From positions 50,454,760 to 50,518,759 of the forward strand of contig OZ024873.1 of the NCBI GenBank assembly GCA_964017185.1: 64,000 nt of DNA, read 5' to 3'. This DNA is from Rugalucina vietnamica (Eukaryota > Mollusca > Bivalvia > Lucinida > Lucinidae). Positions within the stretch are counted from its first letter, which is position 1, and every line of letters begins with the position of its first letter. The translations under genes were made by a program, and so were the position numbers. Below the pieces are notes generated by a model that was not told the DNA's origin, ran no database searches, and saw only the letters and a program-made list of their open reading frames with translations. This document shows, one piece after another, positions 56,043 through 64,000 of the stretch.

Positions 56043-56110
56043 TTCAAAGGAACAAGGTAAGCCATATTGTACAATTTTGGGTGATGAGCACTCTTCAGTG
56101 AACTCATTAA
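56043..56110 (+). repeat. Dispersed repeat V, copy 3
   Basis: GCCATATTGTACAATTTTGG and TGAGCACTCTTCAGTGAAC relate to the other V copies. Confidence 0.4.
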
Positions 56111-56351
56111 TGTCCTTTTAAAACATATGCTGCAATGTCTAAAACATATCATACGCCATAGGGTAATTTTAATCAAAGACTCAATAATCAAAGAGACCAA
56201 ACAATCCGAACACTGTCTAGAAGTTGTTTCTTTACTAGGTAATTATCTCTTTTATATACTTCAAAAAATCTACTGATCTCAATGGATCAAAAGCAAAATA
56301 TAATCTGTATTCAGGATAAGTCGGTTTATAAATAATGATTTCCAAGATTTT

Positions 56352-56581
56352 GTTAACTCATTTAAGCCTGGCGTCCTTTTTATGGGACATAGGCAAACAG
56401 AATAGCCCCAGATGGGACGCCGCAGAATGCGGCGTCTCATCTGGGGCTATTCTGTTTGCTTAAGGGAATTTCATCGAAAAATGGAATAACAATTCCAAAT
56501 CACTCCTAACACCCCTAAACATGAACGTGGACTCACCCAAATGATAATGATGGGAAAATCCATTCGTCAAATATGGGTTAA
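56352..56581. mobile_element. Family Z MITE, copy 2
   Basis: TTAACTCATTTAAGCCTGGC to TCGTCAAATATGGGTTAA, with central ATAGCCCCAGATGGGACGCC...GGCGTCTCATCTGGGGCTAT: a near-perfect stem of about 26 bp. Confidence 0.85.
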
Positions 56582-57562
56582 GCTGAACAAGTAGTCTAGA
56601 GAGCAATTCAAATTACCGGTATAATAAATTATCACTGGGAAGGAATTGGTATTTGACTCCTTCTGAAAAATGAGGCCTTAGATCATGCTGATGTGATTAC
56701 TTTTTATGGATGTTCACTGCTAACATTTGACATTTCGAAATTTCCGTTTTTATTTTATCGCGTAAACAGTTATAGATATTTTCCTAATATTTCATATTTG
56801 AAAACATATTCAATTTGATGATACCAGTATGCATTGAATGAGTCATGAAAATTGTCAGTCCAAGGAACTTCATTTTTTCACCCTATTTTCTGCAACTTTT
56901 CAGACAATTTTAGTTTTCAGTAAAATTTAGGGGTTGGGAAGATTAAACTTGAATATTACACAACTTCAAATTAATTGCACTGGTTCGATCTTTATTTAAG
57001 CAGCAGCAGTGTCTTCTATGTTAGCCGGTTTGAATTTTGTGTGCTTGTTTTAAAATTTTGGGTCGTTTAATGAAATCGGGTGTCAGAAACAAAACAGCCG
57101 TAAAAAAGCATATCATTCGAAAATTCGGTGAACCGGGTTTGGCAACCGTGCGTGAGAGAAAGCTTTTCCTATCGCGTTTCTGTATATAAGCCAGGAACTA
57201 GTGACGTGTACAATATGTTGATGTCATTATCCACGGTCATTGAGTGATAGAACGAAACATCTTTGAATCAAGAGTCAAGGGACCAACTTCATTATAAAAA
57301 TATTTGTTCTATATTTTTGTAAAAAAAAAAAAATCATTAAAAATAATTTTGATTGTAAAAGACTGCAGATTCGGTACGGCTACAACAAGTGCACATGACC
57401 TCGTCCTTAAAACTATCTTTTTTTTTTTAAATTCTGAACAATGCACGGTCTACTCCGGTCACATCTCCTACAATATTTTTGTTATGGCAATAATCTTCAA
57501 GTCAATTAATTTACATTAATCGATAAAGACAGATGTTTCGTCCCATTTTGAGACATACCTTG
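56582..57562. other. No gene seen
   Basis: AT-rich DNA with poly-A and poly-T runs near 57320 and 57420. No recurring repeat noted. Confidence 0.45.
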
Positions 57563-57732
57563 TCAAATGATAAAAGAGTCGAAATTCAAAAACACATCAC
57601 GTGTAATTTTTAAACCACGTGTTTCAACTTCCGTGTCTAAAGTCACGGATAAAGTCACGGATTGAAACGTAGCCCCTGTCACGCACACACGAGCTTTACC
57701 CACTGTTTGGTTAACTCGTAGAGAACTCGCCA
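57545..57732 (-). CDS. Unassigned small ORF or first exon
   Basis: The minus strand has ATGGCGAG in a good context (GCCGAAATATGGCG) at 57730-57732, then 56 open codons (MASSLRVNQTVGKARVCVTG onward) to a stop at about 57561. Six bases on, GACAAG|GTATGT at about 57550 looks like a donor site. CpG dinucleotides are more common here than in the flanks. It might be a 5' exon with an upstream ORF, or chance. No domain recognised. Confidence 0.2.
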
Positions 57733-57764
57733 TATTTCGGCGGTTGTCGCACACGTAGCAACGT

Positions 57765-58434
57765 TTAGCTTGTCGTGGAAAGGTTACGATAATTTTAAAC
57801 GATTAATGTACAGTCCTAAGATGCTATGAGCAGCTATGTAATACCAATCAATCGAAGATTCCGTGGCACACATTTTTATACTGTTCCGACGTTAACTATG
57901 CCTTGTGGTCAAGCGCGCTCCTTTTGACGATAATGTGGTTTCACCATTTAAATAAGTCAGAAACACTTTCGATTGATATTCAGTGTAACGTTACTGACTT
58001 ATAAAAAATTTAATATTCACGTATTCGACAGGTAAACATAGCTGCAGACAACAGAATGATGAACTGCATATATTTTCAGCGCTGAGCGTCAGGGGCCAGT
58101 TTCATCATGAAAATGTTTAAGACAAGATTTTGTCCTTGAAAATGTCCCAGGACGTTTTAAAGACTAAAGTCGTGTTTCATCAAACTCAAGAAATTTAGGA
58201 AGTTCTCAGATTTTGTCTTAAAAGTAGGACAATGATTTCGGCGTCCTATCTGACAATTTTTGTCCTAAATTTTGTACATGTACTAGAAATTGGTTGATTT
58301 AGTGTTTTTCGTCCCACCCAAGAGCTAATGCCATATGGAGACGTGAGCTCGGTTTAAAGACTCATCCGAAAGACTGTTGTGCTAGAAATGGCTGTTGCCT
58401 GTCAGTTTGTATTGGAGACTGAAGAAGATTCCAC
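57765..58434. other. No gene; possible repeat end GGGCCAGTTTCATCATG
   Basis: From 58091 the text GGGCCAGTTTCATCATGAAA, TGTCCTTGAAAATGTCCCAG and GTCGTGTTTCATCAAAC resembles invertebrate dispersed repeats with GTTTCATCA ends. No second copy occurs here to prove it. Confidence 0.3.
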
Positions 58435-58526
58435 ATTTATACCATTCTTCTGTAGCTGTGCAACTCGGTTTGTGTCGGACCTGATCGAAAACCCGACGAT
58501 TGTTTTATTTCGCGATGCGGTTCATT
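58435..58526. mobile_element. Family G MITE, partial copy
   Basis: CTGTGCAACTCGGTTTGTGT, CGGACCTGATCGAAAACCCG and the end CGCGATGCGGTTCA match the right side of family G. Confidence 0.6.
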
Positions 58527-58708
58527 CGTCTTCACAGAAAGTGCATTAAAAGCGCAAAAGTCATTACATAACTGTGTCTTTGCGTTTCATGTCCAATTAT
58601 TTTCCTTAATGCACACTTAAGGCAGCTCATCATCAGTAAAATAACGATATTTTATTAATGTTTTATCCGGCATAATCTTAAATGATGCTTTTTGTGCCTC
58701 AAACCAAG

Positions 58709-58986
58709 CATCAGGAAAACATGTCCGTGAAATGTATACCCCCGTAAACCCCACTTTTATATAGAAAAACTGGGGTTTGCAGGGGTATACATAATTTTCT
58801 TGTTTCTGATCCAAAACATACATTGTGGGTACTCGATAGAACCGCCTCGCTGAGGCGGTTCTAACGTGTACCCACAATCTATGTTTTGAGCAAAAATAAG
58901 AAACATATCAAACATTTTCTACCGAAAACTTTCATTTTCACAACCAAAAAAATTTCTCTATATTGCATGGGCATGTTTTCGTAATG
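58709..58986. mobile_element. Foldback MITE (family F)
   Basis: CATCAGGAAAACATGTCCGT to ATGGGCATGTTTTCGTAATG. Core TAGAACCGCCTCGCTGAGG nearly perfect. Confidence 0.88.
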
Positions 58987-59262
58987 TGATTGTAAAAGGA
59001 CTAAATCTAAACGCTCTGTCATCACAAATATAACCATTTGTCTGCTTTAAGTCCAAGCTAAATTAAAATATAATATTTTAGCTAACCATGGTCTTTCGAT
59101 CATTATTGGTTCACTTATTTAGACAAAACAGTCCGTCATTCCCAAAACGTTTTTCTTAACGCACTTAATTGTTCATAGGTTTTGAAGATTCTGAACGCTT
59201 CCAACTTACATGTACGCCATGTCGTCAATGCTGGGCAAGAAACAAATGTACCAAAACATAAT

Positions 59263-59503
59263 TGAGCCGCCTCATGGAAAAACCAACAATCTGCATAGGC
59301 GAAAACAAAGACGCAGATCAGCTTCGCGGTAACCTTCGCGCGAAGCTGATCAGCGCCTTTGTTTTCGCTACTCGGATAGTACAATTCCTCCTCTACTTAA
59401 ATCCGAAATTTCAAGCTTCTATCTCTTTTCTGTGCTTGTACAGGCCGGTTTGTGTCGGACCTCTTTGGAAACCACATTGTTGGTTTACCCACGAGGCGGC
59501 TCA
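59263..59503. mobile_element. Family G MITE, complete copy
   Basis: TGAGCCGCCTCATGGAAAAA at the left, mirrored by GTTTACCCACGAGGCGGCTCA-like text at the right. Inner GCGAAAACAAAGACGCAGAT faces ATCAGCGCCTTTGTTTTCGC. Confidence 0.8.
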
Positions 59504-59691
59504 TATTTTGCCAACGAATAACAGCTGCGTCTACCCGCTTTCATAAGATTAGCAGTTGTTTTATTCAACTTGAACACAGTTGTTTCTCTATACGACATGC
59601 CATCAATTTTGCAATCAATTAAAATTGTATTATCACATGTTCTGTACCAAACCCCTGGAAAATATATTTTGCTAAAAGCTCAATCAAGATA

Positions 59692-59695
<4 letters not shown>

Positions 59696-59738
<43 letters not shown>
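59696..59738. repeat. (GT)n microsatellite
   Basis: About 21 GT units. Confidence 0.97.
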
Positions 59739-59743
<5 letters not shown>

Positions 59744-59783
59744 GTTATTGAAGGTGTTAACATTATCCAAGGACTGGGACTTC

Positions 59784-59955
59784 CATCACGAAAACATGCC
59801 CATGCAAAATTTACAGAATTTTCTGAAGCTGTAAATGTTGAAAATTTTCATCAGATTTTTGTTTATATTTTTTTCTCATTTTTGCTCAAAACATAGATTG
59901 TAGGTACACGTTAGGTGGTTCTAACGAGTACCCACAATCTATGTTTTGGAGCATT
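59784..59955. mobile_element. Foldback MITE (family F), truncated
   Basis: CATCACGAAAACATGCCCAT to TCTATGTTTTGGAGCA. The side with the second end is missing. Confidence 0.75.
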
Positions 59956-59999
59956 TTGATTTCATCAGGTTGGGGAAAGATTTTGATTTAAAGAGTTAT

Positions 60000-60110
60000 A
60001 AAGTTATAGAGATCCCATGGCCCATCCCATTTCTCATTAAATTGTTCGCTGCTCTTAAAGGATCTCCTTTAATGTTTACTTGTTATTACTGCAGCCGCTG
60101 TCGTGACGTG
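60000..60110 (+). repeat. Dispersed repeat U, partial copy
   Basis: TGGCCCATCCCATTTCTCAT and TTCGCTGCTCTTAAAGGATC match the distal part of U. Confidence 0.6.
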
Positions 60111-60239
60111 TGGCGGCCCTAACTTGTCTCCCCGTACATCATTCACAGTGCAGATTATATTTTTCTTTTGGCGAAGACAGTCTGAGAAATCAGAAACTTA
60201 TTAACGGTTAAGATTCATTTTTAACCGATATTTCATATG

Positions 60240-60440
60240 TTTTGGCCCCTATTTGGAAAAAAATATTGGATAAAACTAGTCTTTGTATTGACTACCACGT
60301 TAAAAAATGCAAAATTATTGTAATCCTCTTTGGCTCCATGTTGCCAACTCCTAAGGTCCACGGGCCGAAGTCGCGGTATGGCCCATCCCCTTTCCCAATA
60401 AAAGTGTTCACTGCTTTTAAAGGATCTCTTTTCTTATATT
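60240..60440 (+). repeat. Dispersed repeat U, copy 3
   Basis: TAGTCTTTGTATTGACTACC, GGCTCCATGTTGCCAACTCC and GTTCACTGCTTTTAAAGGAT are collinear with 42955-43150. Confidence 0.65.
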
Positions 60441-60484
60441 TATAGCCTTAATAGGTCTCCTCGTGCATAATACAGTGCAGATTA

Positions 60485-60798
60485 CAGCTCCGTTTCAAAA
60501 ATAATATACCCCTGTAATGTCGCAAAATAAGTTGACCCCGTCACCTGCATGATATCCATTATTGCCGGATGGCTATAATTCTGGCCTGAATGAAACCTAT
60601 ATTTTGTGTATACATTCATGTGTGTTGAACTGGTATTTAATTTATATTGATCATGAGAGGTCCGATTGGACAGGCAGCTACCTTCGGCATGTACCAAAAT
60701 TCTGGTAGATTTAATGTCAAGTTTTCAAGTTTTGGCGATTGGTATTATGTAAGTACTGTGAATATTGCCACTTTGTTCATTGACATCTATTGTAGTTA
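60485..60798 (+). repeat. Large inverted duplication, left arm
   Basis: About 315 bp, reverse complement of 61325-61648 with roughly 10-15% change and small indels. It includes CAGCTCCGTTTCAAAAATAA, the exon at 60653-60748 and ATTCATTGACATCTATT-like text at the inner end. Confidence 0.85.
60653..60748 (+). CDS. Paralogous 32-codon exon, copy 1 (unknown protein)
   Basis: ATG in TTGATCATG, then MRGPIGQAATFGMYQNSGRF, NVKFSSFGDWYY and a consensus donor GTAAGT at 60749. In the 22 codons from the first Phe, copy 2 differs at five synonymous sites and one Met/Val site. That bias to silent changes supports real coding under selection. No signal peptide or known domain was recognised; the C-terminal half is rich in aromatic residues. 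The two copies face each other (convergent). No further exon was found in the window. Confidence 0.5.
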
Positions 60799-61324
60799 CC
60801 TTAAAACTTGCACCACATTCGCTAAAGTACAGAAGTAGAAATGGAATATTTATTATACCTACTGCCCTGTATAATGCTACCGTGCAAATGCATGTTATCA
60901 GTACATACATTGTCTGCAAGTTCATCAAATTAAAAAAAACATTTCGTCTGAGAATACCATTAACAGTTGACATGATTATTAAAGAGAGTTACGATAGAAT
61001 TGTGTCTGATGTAATGCATACCTACCAATGAAATGTTTCAAGTCATGTAATGATATATTTATTAAGGACATTTGATGGTTTTTGAATACACTTGATTGAA
61101 ATAGTGTGACAGGCGATTTTATGAAGACGGTTTATATAAGTAATATCATCCAAGAAAAACTTCAACGTATCAAATATTAAATGCACGAGAGCACAGTAAG
61201 ATGGAAGTAGACAATGAGAGCAGTTTTGCTTCCTCGAAACATGCCTGTAATGAAGGAAATAGTGTGTTTAATCATTATTTCAATACTATAAATGTATCGC
61301 GAATGCGGTGCAAGTTTTAAAATA

Positions 61325-61648
61325 GATGTCAATGAATAACATTCAGGTCAGAAAGTGGCAATATTCACAGAACTGACATAATACCAATCGCCGAAACTTG
61401 AAAATTTGACATTAAATCTGCCGGAATTTTGGTACACACCGAAGGCAACTTTCTGTCCAATCGGACTGCTCATGATCAATATAAGATAAATACCAGTTTA
61501 ACACACATGGATGCATACGCAAAATGTAGAAGTTTCATTCAGGCCTGACTAATAGCCATCCAGCAATGATCCATGCAATGCAGGGTACGGGGTCAATTTA
61601 TTTTGCGACATTGCAGGGGTATGTTATTTTTGAAACGGAGCTGTATAT
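61325..61648 (-). repeat. Large inverted duplication, right arm
   Basis: Mirror of 60485-60798; the spacer between arms is about 525 bp. This arm has an extra 16 bp (TGACCTGAATG-type) near its inner end. Confidence 0.85.
61378..61473 (-). CDS. Paralogous 32-codon exon, copy 2 (unknown protein)
   Basis: MSSPIGQKVAFGVYQNSGRF, then NVKFSSFGDWYY, followed by GTCAGT, a weaker donor than in copy 1. Same length and frame as 60653-60748. The N-terminal ten residues vary most and the last 22 are almost fixed. Confidence 0.48.
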
Positions 61649-62310
61649 TCACCTCCGCATGTTATTACAGAAGTCAAGCTGTGAAGTTATTATACAGCAA
61701 TCGTTTGAGTAATCTTTAATAATTCGAGCAGGAATATTGCCAGCTAGACTACATTATCAATTTGAAATGTATTAAAATTAATAACTCATAAAATTGTAAT
61801 TTAGACATTTCTCTCCTGCTTTCTACCCATGTTCTAATATCATATGGAGATAAAACGCTCTTTGTCTCGCTTGTCGACCGCGATAGATACAATGCATGTA
61901 TATATTAGATTTATCTCGATTTTAGTTTTACGCTAAGGATGATGTTTTATGTGTCGACAACAAAATCACTAATACAACTTAATTATACGCTTTCCAATGA
62001 TTAGTTTTAGCTTTTCGTAACACAGGCATGCAGTTTAGTCAGATATGCGGAAGTCTTTTTTCCTGAATAAAAAAAGTCATATTAAAAAAAAAACAAACAA
62101 AAAAAAAAACAAAAAAAACAAACATTTAAATACGCTCTGTCCTAATTTATTAAACAAACTTATTCCTTTGGGTGTATGTATTCCTATAGCTGAAGCTTTA
62201 ATGACCAATCCAATCACGGAGTTTTACTTTTTCTCTGATATACACGTATGCTAGACGATACTGAAATACGTGTCATTAAGATTCCATCCAATTACATTGT
62301 ATGATTCGCA
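61649..62310. other. No gene seen
   Basis: AT-rich DNA with an A-rich run at 62082-62125. Confidence 0.5.
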
Positions 62311-62505
62311 CATTACGAAAACATGCCAATGCAACATACAGTCTTTGAAAATTGATAATTCTCCATTGAATGTTGTTAATTTGTTCATAGTTTGTGTTCA
62401 AAACATTGATTCTGGGTGCATGGTAGAACCGCCTCGACGAGGCGGTTCTAATAGGCGGCTCTAACAAGTACTTTACAATTCATGTTTTCGATCACAAACA
62501 TGAAA
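62311..62505. mobile_element. Foldback MITE (family F), partial
   Basis: CATTACGAAAACATGCCAAT, core TAGAACCGCCTCGACGAGG with a short extra GGCGGCTCTAAC, then CAATTCATGTTTTCGATC. The second end is lost. Confidence 0.72.
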
Positions 62506-62711
62506 CATAGGTGTACTATTAGGTAAAATACTTTGACTCACGTGATGAAGTTTTGTAAACACGGTAAAAGGGGCAACTATTTGTTTTACACATTTTTCCA
62601 GTACCTTGTGAAGCAAGTGACCGTCATTGAGTCACATTATTGAGAACATAGTTATTTTAGCAGTCTGATCAACAAAAGCATATCTATGTCAGTGAGATAT
62701 ACATATAATGC

Positions 62712-62945
62712 GGTGAGGGTTCATTACCCGAAATTGCGCAATATTGTCCATACTATATCTCTTTGAATGTTTTATTGCTTCCAAAGGATCAAACCTTTAT
62801 ATTTCATTGCTTAGCATGTTTCAATTTGCAGGATGATATATTGTAATTAAATATTATGCAATATACTTCAGTTTACTCGTATAGGTACGAAATTTGTCCC
62901 TTGAAAGCAGTAAAACCTTCAAAAAGGACACATATTGCCAACTGT
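62712..62945 (-). repeat. Dispersed repeat V, copy 4 plus a partial copy
   Basis: GGTTCATTACCCGAAATTGC and AAGGATCAAACCTTTATA mirror 43612-43700. TTTGTCCCTTGAAAGCAGTA and AAAAAGGACACATATTGCC at 62892-62940 form a forward partial copy. Confidence 0.6.
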
Positions 62946-63432
62946 TAGTAATTATCGTAAGTGATACTTAGGAGTCTGACGATGAACACCTAAATATTAA
63001 ATTCAGCTGGTAGGACACTGAACACTACAAGTTATGAATGCACAAAAAATGCTGTATACATCTAAAACAGATATACAGTGTATATTTATATGCAAAGTTA
63101 CTTAGCTCTAGTTTCAAGTTGTTTCAAAACTTTTTATGACAAGACGGGTGACTTCAAGTTTCCCTGACATCACTTGCCTTTCCGTAGTAATAAAACCCCT
63201 CGGTTAACGAAGGAAATGAATGTACGAACTATAATAATGCACATCGAAACATACGTTTCATTATATTTCGAAAGGATGTAAAATAAATACACAATATAAC
63301 AATTATTTATCATACTAAAATATCTGTTTAAATACTGATGAAACTTGTTATAAAAATTGAAGTAAGCTAGGCGTCTAAGTAGCTATGAAATAGATTGCAA
63401 TCCCCATAGACTCTAACTCAGCTAATAGCGAA

Positions 63433-63610
63433 ACCCATATAAACCTGGCGTCCTATTCATGGAACATAGGCAAACAGTATAGCCCTAGATGTAACGCCGC
63501 AGAACGCGGCTTCCCATCTAGGGCTTTTGTTTGTGCTTAGAGGAATTTATCGACAAATTGGAATGAAAATTCAACATCACATAATATATATTATATGATG
63601 CCCCTATTTA
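63433..63610. mobile_element. Family Z MITE, copy 3, degraded
   Basis: ACCTGGCGTCCTATTCATGG, ATAGCCCTAGATGTAACGCC and GCGGCTTCCCATCTAGGGCT match Z. The far end is lost in ATAT-rich DNA. Confidence 0.7.
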
Positions 63611-63646
63611 TAGAAAACAACAACATAATCTTTCTTTAAATTTTAT

Positions 63647-64000
63647 TTATAATTTTGGCAATATAGGGACCAGCTCAGCCGCGCATTTTGCTAAACCCTT
63701 AGATAACTTACATTTATAGTACTCTGGTTGGTACCCACATAAGTTATCATAAATATGAAATTTTGGGGGGCTCGAAGTGAATGTTGGAGAGTCTTTGCGG
63801 AGAATTGAGAACATGAGCCTGTACCCAGGGACCAGCTCAGCCGCGCATTTTGCTAAACCCTTAGATAACTTACATTTATAGTACTCTGGTTGGTACCCAC
63901 ATAAGTTATCATAAATATGAAACTTTGGGGGGCTCGAAGTGAATGTTGGAGAGTCTTTGTGGAGAATTGAGAACATGAGCCTGTACCCCCTTGAAGCCAT
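63647..64000 (-). CDS. Tandem-repeat ORF, 54-residue unit, runs off the window
   Basis: A 162 bp unit (54 codons) occurs twice in tandem in one open frame: GYRLMFSILRKDSPTFTSSP, PKFHIYDNLCGYQPEYYKC, KLSKGLAKCAAELVP. The two units differ at two bases seen by eye, one silent (K) and one H/R, so the doubling is recent. The last residues before the stop are ILPKL. The frame starts at the window edge, so the 5' part is unseen and more units may lie outside. I do not recognise the family. It could be a gene exon or a coding-looking repeat. Confidence 0.4.
   Translation of the reverse strand: MASRGYRLMFSILHKDSPTFTSSPPKFHIYDNLCGYQPEYYKCKLSKGLAKCAAELVPGYRLMFSILRKDSPTFTSSPPKFHIYDNLCGYQPEYYKCKLSKGLAKCAAELVPILPKL

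Noticed and set aside
63647-64000. Similarity of PPKFHIYDNLC to the block before the catalytic region of KDZ transposases
   Set aside because: The match is a few residues only and the following conserved blocks are absent.

Overview
The window looks like nuclear DNA of an invertebrate animal, most likely a bivalve mollusc. It is AT-rich and has no operons. Coding potential is limited to short exon-like ORFs and transposable-element ORFs. It is crowded with foldback elements and MITEs, tRNA-derived SINEs, a Penelope-type reverse transcriptase fragment, an APE-type LINE endonuclease fragment, a Harbinger transposase remnant and one young LTR element. The bivalve assignment is an inference from this repeat style, not a measured match. 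No complete multi-exon host gene can be followed.

Layout. 1-2065: gene-poor DNA with a tRNA-like sequence and the left half of a dispersed repeat (family R1). 2066-11090: a roughly 9 kb element with about 225 bp direct terminal repeats. It holds two copies of a roughly 3.5 kb unit, each carrying a GATCATG-type satellite array, and it appears to split an R1 copy whose right half resumes at 11091. 11220-12050: inverted arrays of a GTCAC motif beside a broken Harbinger transposase. 13443-21996: an LTR element on the minus strand with near-identical 345 bp LTRs, a Gag-like ORF and a protease/membrane ORF; no reverse transcriptase part was recognised. 22800-25330: foldback DNA, a 160 bp tandem repeat and a GPCR-like first exon. 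25578-32780: a 7.2 kb element with 27 bp inverted ends and flanking TTAA, containing SINEs, MITEs, X-box-like palindromes and exon-like pieces. 33160-36800: a second GPCR-like first exon, a pogo-like MITE and a tight cluster of four foldback elements. 37000-45650: microsatellites, a LINE endonuclease fragment, R1 copies and a 39 bp minisatellite. 45649-47410: a mariner-type MITE inserted in a Penelope-like fragment. 47700-59970: more minisatellite DNA and many MITEs. 60480-61650: an inverted duplication carrying two paralogous 32-codon exons. 63650-64000: a coding-type tandem repeat of 54 residues running off the window.

The most credible host coding pieces are the GPCR-like exon pair (24645-24834 and 35088-35277) and the convergent exon pair (60653-60748 and 61378-61473). 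In each pair the copies have the same length and stay open in frame. The most unusual element is the LTR element, whose second ORF carries four clathrin-box-like repeats, a retropepsin domain and hydrophobic segments. Coordinates of repeats are by eye and may be off by several bases.
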